A stretch of DNA of 64,000 bases from assembly GCF_009176975.1 (NCBI RefSeq), contig NZ_WEZG01000002.1, forward strand, positions 1 through 64,000, in the 5' to 3' direction. The notes under the pieces were generated by a model. It worked only from the letters and a program-made list of their open reading frames with translations. It was not told the origin of the DNA and ran no database searches. Each line of letters begins with the position of its first letter. Position 1 is the first letter of the stretch. Below, piece after piece: positions 48,059-55,957 of this stretch. Position numbers and translations under genes: made by a program. The DNA comes from Aureimonas psammosilenae (GTDB lineage Bacteria; Pseudomonadota; Alphaproteobacteria; Rhizobiales; Rhizobiaceae).

Positions 48059-48964
48059 TCAGGCGGGCAGCACGGTCGCGACGATGCTGCGATCCAGCGC
48101 CTCGTAGTCGTAGTAGCGGATGGTCTCGTAGAGTTCGGCGCGGGTCTGCATCCGGTCCAGCAGCGAGACCGGGGTGCCTTCGGCCGCCAAGCGGGCGTAG
48201 AGTTCGCCTTGCGCCTTGGCCGCGACGCGCAGCGAGGTGACGGGCCAGATCACCATGGCGTAGCCGAGGTCCTGGAACTCTTGTGCCGTCAGGGCGGGCG
48301 TGCGGCCGAACTCCGTCATGTTGGCGAGCAGCTTCACGTCGGGCAGGCGGCTTGCGACCTCGCGGAACATCTCGACCGAGGTCAGCGCCTCCGGGAAGAT
48401 CGCGTCGGCGCCCGCCTCGAGATAGAGCTTCGCACGCGCGACCGCTCCTTCGATCCCCTCGCTCGCGGCGGCGTCCGTGCGTGCGATGACCACGAGGTCG
48501 CGCGATGCGCGTTTGGCGGCGTTGACCTTCGCGGCCATGTCCGTCGGCGCGGCAAGCTGCTTGTCGTTGAGGTGGCCGCATTTCTTCGGCAGCAACTGGT
48601 CCTCGATCTGCACGGCGCCGGCGCCCGCGTCCTCGAAGGATCGCACCATGTGCATGACGTTCAGCGCCTCGCCGTAGCCCGTGTCGCCGTCCGCCAGGAG
48701 CGGCAGGCCGGAGGCGCGGGCGATCTGACGAATGAAGAAGCTCATGTCCTCCACGGTGAGGATGCCGAGGTCGGGCAGGCCCATGGAGGCGCTCACCGCC
48801 GCGCCCGAGAGATAGAGCGCCTCGAAGCCGGCGTCGCGTGCCTGGATCGCCGCGAGCCCGTTGTGCGCGCCGGGGATGCCGAGGATCTCCGGGCGATCGA
48901 TCAGCGCGCCGAAGCGCGAGCCTGCGGACTGCCGGGGAAGGTCGGCGGCGACGAGATAGGTCAT
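48059..48964 (-). CDS. prpB: Methylisocitrate lyase-like protein (isocitrate lyase/PEP mutase superfamily)
   Basis: This 301-residue barrel enzyme has the lyase signature KKCGH (catalytic Cys129), the metal-binding ADGDTGYGEAL, IEDQLLPKK, IARTDA and LLANMTEFGRTP, and ends YDYEALDRSI, as in PrpB. PrpB splits 2-methylisocitrate into pyruvate and succinate. No prpC or prpD is nearby, and the gene instead follows a tripartite tricarboxylate transporter (TctA stop 19 bp before), so the real substrate may be an imported methylated malate/isocitrate analogue; 2,3-dimethylmalate lyase is an alternative member of the family. Confidence 0.85.
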   Translation of the reverse strand: MTYLVAADLPRQSAGSRFGALIDRPEILGIPGAHNGLAAIQARDAGFEALYLSGAAVSASMGLPDLGILTVEDMSFFIRQIARASGLPLLADGDTGYGEALNVMHMVRSFEDAGAGAVQIEDQLLPKKCGHLNDKQLAAPTDMAAKVNAAKRASRDLVVIARTDAAASEGIEGAVARAKLYLEAGADAIFPEALTSVEMFREVASRLPDVKLLANMTEFGRTPALTAQEFQDLGYAMVIWPVTSLRVAAKAQGELYARLAAEGTPVSLLDRMQTRAELYETIRYYDYEALDRSIVATVLPA

Positions 48965-48983
48965 GGGATCGGGTCCTTGGACG

Positions 48984-50492
48984 TCAGGTCTCGCTGTCGG
49001 CCATATGCGCGACACGCTTGCGCAGGCGCGGCGCGATCAGGGGCACGAGCAGCACGGCCAGCGCCACGAGCCAGATGGCGACGGCGACCGGCGACTGAAA
49101 AAGGATGGCCGGGTTTCCGTCCGACAGCGACATGGCCTGGCGCAGGTTGTCCTCGAACAGGCGTGCCAGCACGAAGGCGATGAGGAGCGGGATCAGCGGA
49201 AAGCCGACCTTGCGCATGACATAGGCGAGAATGCCCAGGAGCACCGTCAGCACGAGTTCGAACGGCGAGTTCGTCGCGGCATAGACACCCGCAAAAGAGA
49301 GGCCAAGGATGCCGGGGAAGAGGATCCAGTAGGGAACCAGCAGCAGCCGGGCGAAGAGGCCGACCAGCGGCAGGTTCAGGACGAGAAGCATGATGTTGCC
49401 GATGTACATCGACGCGATCAGGCCCCAGGCGATCTCGGGTCGCTGGGTGAAGAGCAGCGGGCCCGGCGTCACGGAGTACATCATCAGCGCGCCGAGCAGC
49501 ACGGCGGTGGTTCCCGAGCCGGGAATGCCGAGCGCAAGCATCGGCACCATCGAGGCCGTCTGCGCGGCGTTGTCGGCCGTCTCGGGCGAGGCGAGCCCGC
49601 GCATGTCGCCTTTGCCGAACGTGCCCCGGTCCGAGATGCGCTTCTCCACGGTATAGGCCAGCGCGGACGAGACGGCGGCGCCCGTGGCGGGCAGGATGCC
49701 GAGGAAGAAGCCGAGCCCGGTCGCCCGCAGCATCGCCGGGATGCAGGCGCGGATCTCGGACCACTTCAGGCGCTCTCCGCCGGAATAGTTCGTCACCGTT
49801 CCCGAGCGCAGCCCCTCTGCCACGACCAGGATCTCGCTCACCGCGAAGAGGCCGATGGTCAAGGTGGTGAAGTCGACACCGCCCAGAAGCTCCAGCGAGC
49901 CGAAGGTGAAGCGCTCGATCCCCGATCCGCCATCGATGCCGACGATCGCGAGAAGCAGGCCGAGGGCGATCGCGGCCCAGGTCTTGGCTGGCCGCGCCTC
50001 GCCGATCGTGGCGAGCAGCGTGAAGGACAGAGTCATCAGAGCGACGTATTCGGCCGGGCCGAAGGTCACGGCGATGCGGGCGAGGGGGACGGCCAGGAAG
50101 CTGAGGAGCACGACGGTCAGCGTGCCGCCGACGAAACTGCCGATACCGCTGATGGCGAGCGCCGCGGCACCGCGCCCCTTCTGCGCCAGCGGGAACCCGT
50201 CCAGCGTCGTCATCACGAGGCCGGGGTCGCCGGGGATGTTGAGAAGGATCGACGAGATTCGCCCGCCGTAGCCCGAGCCGTAGTAGATGCCGGCGAGCAG
50301 GATCAGCGCGCTTTCCGGCGGCAGGCCGAGCGCGAAGCAGAGCGGCAGGAGAAGCACGATCGAGTTGATCGGGCCGATGCCCGGCAGCGCGCCGACGGCG
50401 GTGCCGAGCGCCGCGCCGAGGAGCGCAAGGAGGAGGTTGAAGGGCGTGAGCGCGACGGAGAAGCCGTAGGCGAGCGAGGCGAGAGCGTCCAT
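48984..50492 (-). CDS. tctA: Tripartite tricarboxylate transporter, large permease TctA
   Basis: This 502-residue protein has about 11-12 membrane segments and classic TctA signatures: GTAVGALPGIGPINSIVLLLP, YGSGYGGRISSILLNIPGDP and LALGIPGSGTTAVLLGALM. It is the ion-coupled channel subunit that moves di- or tricarboxylates delivered by TctC. It is four bases downstream of TctB and is followed closely by the lyase gene. Confidence 0.95.
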   Translation of the reverse strand: MDALASLAYGFSVALTPFNLLLALLGAALGTAVGALPGIGPINSIVLLLPLCFALGLPPESALILLAGIYYGSGYGGRISSILLNIPGDPGLVMTTLDGFPLAQKGRGAAALAISGIGSFVGGTLTVVLLSFLAVPLARIAVTFGPAEYVALMTLSFTLLATIGEARPAKTWAAIALGLLLAIVGIDGGSGIERFTFGSLELLGGVDFTTLTIGLFAVSEILVVAEGLRSGTVTNYSGGERLKWSEIRACIPAMLRATGLGFFLGILPATGAAVSSALAYTVEKRISDRGTFGKGDMRGLASPETADNAAQTASMVPMLALGIPGSGTTAVLLGALMMYSVTPGPLLFTQRPEIAWGLIASMYIGNIMLLVLNLPLVGLFARLLLVPYWILFPGILGLSFAGVYAATNSPFELVLTVLLGILAYVMRKVGFPLIPLLIAFVLARLFEDNLRQAMSLSDGNPAILFQSPVAVAIWLVALAVLLVPLIAPRLRKRVAHMADSET

Positions 50493-50496
50493 GGTT

Positions 50497-50937
50497 TCAC
50501 ATCCCCAGCGGGCCGCGCGGCAGGCCGAGGCCGAGCCCGAGGTCGATCAGCGCGAAGATTACCAAGGCCAGAGCCACCGCGCCGACGAGGGAAGGGAGCG
50601 GCCGTCCCTTGAACGCGAGCGCGCAGAGGAAGCCGAGGATGGCGGTGGCCGGAACGAAGCCGAGGGGAATCAGGATGAAGGGGTAGATCAGGGAGGCGAC
50701 GGCCACGAGAAGGATCCGGCCGTAGTCCCCGACCTCCCAAGCCATCGCCGTCGGCCTGAGAGCGATCGAGGCCCCGCAGACGAGGAGGATCAGGCCGACG
50801 ATGACGGGGAAGGCCTTGGGTCCCACCGGATCGGCCGCGAAGGCGACCTTGAGGCTGACGCCGTGCCAGACCGCCCCGATGCCGAGAAGAAGGACGGCAA
50901 ACCCGCTGATGCGGTCGAAGATCGCGCTCGCGGCCAT
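50497..50937 (-). CDS. tctB: Tripartite tricarboxylate transporter, small permease TctB
   Basis: This 146-residue protein has four hydrophobic segments. It begins FDRISGFAVLLLGIGAVWHG, followed by FAADPVGPKAFPVIVGLILL, the usual TctB pattern of a GP-x-x-FP motif after TM1, and ends LGLGLPRGPLGM. It bridges the permease and the binding protein. It lies between tctC and tctA with 4-base gaps, so translation is coupled. Confidence 0.93.
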   Translation of the reverse strand: MAASAIFDRISGFAVLLLGIGAVWHGVSLKVAFAADPVGPKAFPVIVGLILLVCGASIALRPTAMAWEVGDYGRILLVAVASLIYPFILIPLGFVPATAILGFLCALAFKGRPLPSLVGAVALALVIFALIDLGLGLGLPRGPLGM

Positions 50938-50941
50938 CGGC

Positions 50942-51925
50942 TCACTTCCCGCTCGTGGGCAGGCCGACCTCGGTGGCGAGGGTGCGGAAGTCCTGGGTAC
51001 GCTTCTTGGCGAAGGCGTCGAACTCGGGCCCGACGAGGTCGTATTCGAAGAGGCCCTGCTCGGTGCGTGCCTTCTGCCATTCGGGGTTGGCGTTCAGCTT
51101 CGTGAGGGCGTCCGTCCAATAGGCGTATTCCGCATCCTTGATGCCCGGAGGCGCGTAGAAGCCGCGCACGATCGGCCATTCCACGTCGTAGCCGGCCTCC
51201 TTGGCGGTGGGCACGTCCGCATAGGCGCCCGGCAGGCGCTCGGCCGAGAAGGTGGCGAGCACACGGATCTCGCCGGCCTCGAGCTGGCCGAGCATTTCCG
51301 ACGCGTCGCCGGGCAGCGCCTCGATCGTGCCGCCGAGCAGCGCCGCCAGGGCCTCGCCGCCGCCCTCGTAGGACAGGTAGCGCATGCCCTTTGGATCGAC
51401 GCCGGCGGCCTTGGCGACGAGCGCGGGCTTCATCCAGTCCTGGCGGCCGACCGTGCCGCCGGCCCCGATCGCCACCGAGGAGACGTTCTGCTTCAGGGCC
51501 GCGACGAAGTCCTCCATCGTCTTGAAGCGGCTGTCCTTGCGCACGGCGAGGACCCCGTAGTCGGCGCCTACGGCGCCGAGCCAACGGACGTCGTTCTCGG
51601 AGAAGCGCCCGAACTTGCCCTGCGCGAGGTTCACCCAGGAGCCCGTGGAAACGGCGACGATCACGTTGGGGTCATTGCGCCGCTGGGCCTGGATCATGTT
51701 GTAGGCGACCGCGCCGATGCCGCCCGGCATGTTGGTGGTGCGGATCGTCGGCTCCACGATGCCGAGCTCGTTGAGCTTCTGCGAGGTCAGGCGGCAGGTC
51801 AGGTCGAAGCCGCCGCCAGGTGCCGCCGGGGCGACGCATTCCGGGTTGCGGGGCTGGAACTCCTGCGCCACGGCCGCGCCCGAAACCAGAAGGGTAGCTG
51901 CCGTCAGCCAGTGAACATGTCTCAT
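50942..51925 (-). CDS. tctC: Tripartite tricarboxylate transporter substrate-binding protein TctC
   Basis: This 327-residue periplasmic protein has the Sec signal MRHVHWLTAATLLVSGAAVA. The mature domain has APAAPGGGFDLTCRL, MPGGIGAVAYN, ADYGVLAVRKDSRFKTMED and GEALAALLGGTIEALPGD, the Bug/TctC fold that captures carboxylates. ATG 51925 is preferred over 52000 because the signal peptide begins there. It is the first gene of the operon; the 143-bp gap to the divergent regulator holds the paired palindromes at 51961-52030. Confidence 0.93.
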   Translation of the reverse strand: MRHVHWLTAATLLVSGAAVAQEFQPRNPECVAPAAPGGGFDLTCRLTSQKLNELGIVEPTIRTTNMPGGIGAVAYNMIQAQRRNDPNVIVAVSTGSWVNLAQGKFGRFSENDVRWLGAVGADYGVLAVRKDSRFKTMEDFVAALKQNVSSVAIGAGGTVGRQDWMKPALVAKAAGVDPKGMRYLSYEGGGEALAALLGGTIEALPGDASEMLGQLEAGEIRVLATFSAERLPGAYADVPTAKEAGYDVEWPIVRGFYAPPGIKDAEYAYWTDALTKLNANPEWQKARTEQGLFEYDLVGPEFDAFAKKRTQDFRTLATEVGLPTSGK

Positions 51926-51960
51926 TGCGAACCGTCCTCCCAAACGATGCTCTGAAAAAG

Positions 51961-52030
51961 TGTCGACAAAATTTCCTTGAACGGAAGGAAATGCATCCAT
52001 AAAATCTAGTTTTTAGGAAATATGTCGACA
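51961..52030. promoter_or_regulatory. Paired TGTCGACA palindromes in the tctC-GntR divergent promoter
   Basis: TGTCGACA occurs at 51961-51968 and at 52023-52030, 62 bp apart centre to centre (about six helical turns). The flanks mirror each other: AAATTTCC after the first and GGAAATA before the second. GntR/FCD regulators bind short palindromes of this form, so these are likely operators for the protein encoded at 52069. Confidence 0.65.
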
Positions 52031-52068
52031 GATTATTATTCCCCCTGGCCATCCGATCATGAGGGCGC

Positions 52069-52728
52069 ATGCGTTCGAACCAGTCCGCGTCGATCTATGA
52101 GAAGCTCAGCCGTGCGATCCTGCAGGGCGACATCCCTCCGGGTGCGAAATTGAGCGAGCCGGCGCTCGCCGAACAACTTCAGGTCAGCCGCGCTCCGGTG
52201 CGCGAGGCGATCCGCCGTCTTCAGGAGCGGGGGATCGTCACGCATGTGCCCAACCAGGGTGTGCGCGTCGTATCGCCCAGCCTCGATGAGTTCCTGGCGA
52301 TCCTCGACGTGCGGGAGGCACTGGAGGCGATGGCGTGCCGACTGGCAGCCACGAACATGAACGATGGTGCGATCACCGAACTGCAGGAGATCGTGGCCAT
52401 GCACGGACATGCCCTCGAGGCGGATCCGGCCGGTCCGTATCTGCAACAGGATTTCGACACAGACTTCCATGTCCGTGTCGGCCGCGGCTGCGGCAATCCG
52501 GTGCTGACCGATCTCCTCTGCGACCAGTTCTACCCTCGGCTCAAGCTCTGCCGCGCCCGGCATAGGTCGGTGAAGGGGCGGGGCCTCGCCGCCTGGAAAG
52601 AGCATGGACGGATCATGGAGGCGCTGGCCGAGCGCGATCCAGACTCCGCCGAGTTCACCATGCGCCGTCACGTGAAAGCCGCAAGAGCAGCCTTGATCGC
52701 CGCGACATCCCCGCGTCATCAGTACTGA
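52069..52728 (+). CDS. GntR-family transcriptional regulator, FCD (FadR-C-terminal) type
   Basis: This 219-residue regulator has the winged helix ASIYEKLSRAILQGDIPPGAKL, EPALAEQLQVSRAPVREAIRRLQERG, and an FCD ligand domain with FLAILDVREALEAMACRLA, a D-x-x-FH motif (DTDFHVRVGR) and HGRIMEALAERDP with the metal-binding histidine. It is divergent from the tct operon and is its likely repressor, with the imported acid or a product as inducer (inference). Confidence 0.92.
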   Translation: MRSNQSASIYEKLSRAILQGDIPPGAKLSEPALAEQLQVSRAPVREAIRRLQERGIVTHVPNQGVRVVSPSLDEFLAILDVREALEAMACRLAATNMNDGAITELQEIVAMHGHALEADPAGPYLQQDFDTDFHVRVGRGCGNPVLTDLLCDQFYPRLKLCRARHRSVKGRGLAAWKEHGRIMEALAERDPDSAEFTMRRHVKAARAALIAATSPRHQY

Positions 52729-53280
52729 CCTGCGGGATGCGTCGCCGATCTAAATCCCCGACAACCACCATCGTGCGCAGACGAGCCTGAGAAACTTGTC
52801 CCCGGCCGAGTTCGCGGAAAACCCATGAAAGCCCGAGAACTCCCATGACACCTGGGCCAAAATCCGGGTCAGGACCAAGTCTTCCAAGCATCGGATCCGA
52901 ACCGGTTTATCCGGCGGGGCAGGACAGAAGCTGCCGCGGAACACGGCAACGTACTTTCCACTGATGCGTGCCCTGATCACGTCCCCGTCGGTCACGCTGC
53001 ATGCAGCGATATCGCTGGGGCGACCAATGTCCTCGCCCTGCCAGGTGAGCAGGTCGATGTCCATGCCAGCCCGCTTCCCACGAGTGCCGTGAGGGCGGCT
53101 GTCGCGCTTCCCGTCGTGGTGTTTGATCCCAGGCTTTGATGGTGCAGGTTTTTCACGGGAGTGGAAGGAGGCACTATGGGCCAGGTTCACGCCCTGCGAG
53201 TTCATCTGCAAACAATGGACAATCGAACCCAAAAGATTCATGATCGATCCAATCCATCAAATGCCGGGACTGAACACTCA
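52729..53280. other. Decayed region between the GntR gene and IS3 debris
   Basis: About 550 bp without a gene I trust. One minus-strand frame (52750-53064 from MDIDLLTWQGED) could be a small hypothetical protein, but its composition is unremarkable and it has no recognised domain. The plus-strand frame near 53195-53275 reads KQWTIEPKRFMIDPIHQMPG, the style of a mobile-element protein end. The stretch looks like island debris. Confidence 0.45.
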
Positions 53281-53463
53281 GAGGCCGTCGAGTTCGCCAC
53301 GCTTGAATGGATCGACTGGTTCAACAACCGACGATTGCTCGAGCCGATCGGCAACATCCCGCCCGTCGAAGCGGAAGAAGCCTACTACGCCCAGCTCTGA
53401 GACCATGCCGATCGCCGCGTAAAACTCAAACCAAACGGCCTCCGGGAAACCCGGCGCGGTTCA
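53281..53463 (+). mobile_element. IS3-family transposase C-terminal remnant and IS end
   Basis: The plus frame reads EFATLEWIDWFNNRRLLEPI, then GNIPPVEAEEAYYAQL and a stop at 53398-53400, the last part of IS3-family OrfB transposases. About 60 bases of typical IS3 tail follow (ACGGCCTCCGGGAAACCCG...GGTTCA), ending near 53463. The rest of the element, including the catalytic DDE region, is missing. The end abuts directly on the methylase frame, showing that the IS replaced or truncated its 5' part. Confidence 0.8.
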
Positions 53464-53907
53464 CCCGGAGCCTCCCCGGAAGCCCAGGCAGCGGCGGCAC
53501 GGAAATGGTCCAGCGAGGCCTTTGACGTAATGCCGCATCATCTTCGCGAAGAGACGGAGCGAGACCGCGCGAAGGCGAAGGTCGAAGAGTTCGCATTGAA
53601 GGCCGCCACGCTGAAGGCGGCCGGTGAGGATCGCAAGGCGGATCGCGCCAAGGAGCGAATGGGCGAGTGGCGGGCAAAGGTTGATGCCGCTGTCTCGGCT
53701 ATCGCGCCGGGCAAAGTTACCAGGATACCAGCGGGACGCACGACGAAGGGCGGCGCGCTCTTCATTGGCGCGTTGGTGCAAGTATTGAAGGCGTCTCGGG
53801 ACGCCAGTATGCCGGCCGAATGGCAAGGTGGCATACTTGCCTTCGTCATTGACGAAGCCGTGCCGAATACGCGCGAGTATGCGGGGGCTCGGGAGTTCAT
53901 CCGGTGA
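53464..53907 (+). pseudogene. N-6 DNA methylase (HsdM-like), 5'-truncated fragment
   Basis: The frame opens at the IS3 boundary (KWSSEAFDVMPHHLREETE) and continues with LKAAGEDRKADRAKERMGEW and ILAFVIDEAVPNTREYAGAR, matching the region that follows the catalytic NPPY motif in type I/BREX-like methylases. The SAM and NPPY motifs are missing. The frame is stopped by TGA at 53905-53907 in EFIR-stop-NFFLKAV, where homologous style predicts an arginine (CGA). The frame continues unchanged after the stop. Confidence 0.7.
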
Positions 53908-53925
53908 AACTTCTTCCTGAAGGCC

Positions 53926-54915
53926 GTGCTCTCCCTTCCTCGTGACGCCTTCGAGGACCTTGCTTGCACCACTGCGAAAACTTCCATCCTCGCCCTTGTG
54001 CGCAAGCCGCCGAATGTTGCTCAGCGTGAGCCCGTCTTTTTCGCGCAAGCTCTCCGTACAGGTCCAACGGGCAATGACCTTTTACGGCCGAACGACCTTG
54101 ACCCGGTTTGTGATGCCTATGATGCGTGGCGTTCGACGGTGCTTGCGGCTTGCCGTGCCGATAGTTCGCCCGTCCCGGGAGACTTGAGAATAGCAGAGGC
54201 GCGCGTGGAGACTGAGAAGGTGCTGGACGCTCTAGGCGAGGAGGCGACCTTCGCACTCTGGCCCCTGAACCCTGCACGTCCTCAGGAGCGGCTGGACGTG
54301 GCGCACTGGCGGATGAAGGAAGCCGTAGCGCAGTTGCCAGCTACCGTGTCTCTGAGTGATCTTGCGGACCTCGTATCGACCGGACGTACGCCCAAACAAA
54401 GCAACTTCTATTCCTTCGCGTTCGTGTCACGCGGGACGGCTTTCGTCGGACGCAAAGCTCTCACGGACACGCAGTACGGGACCGAGACGCTGCAAGCGGT
54501 GGAGGACGGCGATATTCTCGTGTCCGGCATCGATCTCGTGCATGGATCGGTGGGGGTTGTCGGTGACGACTGTCAGGCTGCCGTTGTCTCGAAGGAGTAC
54601 TGCATCCTTCCCGCCAAGAAGGGTGTAGACCCTCACTGGCTGGTGGCGATGCTGCGAACGCCGCTGGTAAAGCGCATCATCGAAGGTTTCGTCACGGGCA
54701 CGTCAAATCGTACGCGCGTCGAAAGCCCGGAGGCTCTAATGTCCCTTCCGGTCCCGCCAGCACCTACCACGGCGGCGCAGAAAACCTCAGGTGATCGGCT
54801 TCGACAAGCTCACGCACATCAACGCCAAGTCGTGACAGAAGTCGCAGAGGCTAGCCGTCTCGCCTTGCCGGAGAGCGACACGCCTTCAGCGACGGATGAA
54901 GTGGTCGATCTTTGA
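53926..54915 (+). pseudogene. Methylase end fused to an HsdS-like specificity domain
   Basis: Continuing the same frame as 53464-53907, this 329-residue part contains LSLPRDAFEDLACTTAKTSI, FFAQALRTGPTGNDLLRPND and then a target-recognition-type domain: SLSDLADLVSTGRTPKQ, EDGDILVSGIDLVHGSVGV and DPHWLVAMLRTPLVKRIIEGF, as in type I specificity subunits. It is thus the end of a combined modification-specificity protein. It may be translated from GTG 53926 but would lack the catalytic part. No restriction nuclease gene is in the window. Confidence 0.65.
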
Positions 54916-55079
54916 CCGGAGAATGAATGCCCGTTCTCGGGAAGCGCGTATGATTCCGTCATCTCGCTTGTGGGAACGGCTTGCCGTGGCCCGCCCGGAA
55001 TCGCTCGCGCCGTTCTTTCTTTGGGGCGGTGATCAAGTTTGCGGCATGGGTATCGAACGGTGAAAGGGACGGCTGCCGC

Positions 55080-55735
55080 ATGACTTCGCCATGGTGGACA
55101 ACGCTTCTCAGCGACTTTGTTGCGCTGACGGTCGCTTGGGCCACTGTCCATTTGGATCGCAGGAAAGCCGTCAATCAAGAACTCATGAAGAAACGGATCG
55201 CCATCTACGATGCAATCGTGCCGAAGGTGCACGATCTTCTCTGTTGTTTCACTTGCGTGGAAGCTGGCGCGACATTCCGCTGAGGCGCATAATAGCAATC
55301 AAGCGGGAGATCGATAGAACGTTTCACGCCTACGGCGATTTGTTCTCCGAAGATTTTCAGCGCACATATCACGACTTCATCAACGCCGGATTTTTGACAT
55401 ATCAGGGGGTCGGTAAACCTGCGGCTTTACGGGCAAACCGTGAGTACCTGCGGCGTCAATGGGGAGGCGATTGGGAACCGGCATGGGACGGGCTGTTCGT
55501 TGGTCCCAATGAAATTTGGCAGTCGAGATCGGAGCGGTCTAACCTCCTCGCTTCCGGCATGTTCGGAAACGCATCAGCGCCACGCGCGGCTGGTTCGTTT
55601 CTCAGTGGGGGCAGCATCTTCGCAAGCGAGATGGATAAGGCACCTTTGCCGTGGCGACTCGGTGGCGATTCTCGCGGACAACACCTCGGCTCAGCCTGGC
55701 CGCTGCACCGTCAACCATCTGTTTTTACATGGTAA
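55080..55735 (+). pseudogene. Small membrane-anchored protein, frameshifted
   Basis: The first frame (55080-55283) begins MTSPWWTTLLSDFVALTVAW, a membrane anchor, then KKRIAIYDAIVPKVHDLLCC. The protein clearly continues in another frame from about 55262: RRIIAIKREIDRTFHAYGDL, then EDFQRTYHDFINAGFLTYQG, reaching TAA at 55733-55735. The late part of this second frame degenerates. A single indel near 55260 separates them. I do not recognise the family. It lies between the methylase pseudogene and tRNA-Arg, within the decaying end of the island. Confidence 0.55.
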
Positions 55736-55738
55736 AAG

Positions 55739-55815
55739 TGGCGCGCCCGAAAGGATTCGAACCTCTGACCCCCAGATTCGTAGTCTGGTGCTCTATCCAG
55801 CTGAGCTACGGGCGC
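55739..55815 (-). tRNA. tRNA-Arg (anticodon ACG)
   Basis: The minus strand gives acceptor GCGCCCG/CGGGCGC, D-arm AGCTCAGCTGGATAGAGC, anticodon loop with ACG, T-loop TTCGAAT, discriminator G and an encoded CCA (complement of 55739-55741). Its 3' end points to the accessory region on the left, so it is a candidate integration site for that island. Confidence 0.93.
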
Positions 55816-55957
55816 CGCTATCGAAGCGCTTCGGCTTCGGATGAGCGCTTGGTACTCATTCCCGATCGGCTTGGCAAGCGGGTTTGCGTGTCTTTGTATG
55901 AAAAGATCGCGTCGGTGGATGCGAAGTCTGAATCGACCAATGCTCCGAAGTAGCCTG

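Noticed and set aside
48963-50612. A 549-codon plus-strand frame over tctA/tctB
   Set aside because: The composition is Glu/Arg/His-rich shadow; the minus strand carries clear TctA and TctB.
52750-53241. A 163-residue minus-strand frame next to the IS3 remnant
   Set aside because: Part of it is antisense to mobile-element debris; the inner portion from 53064 might be real but has no support.
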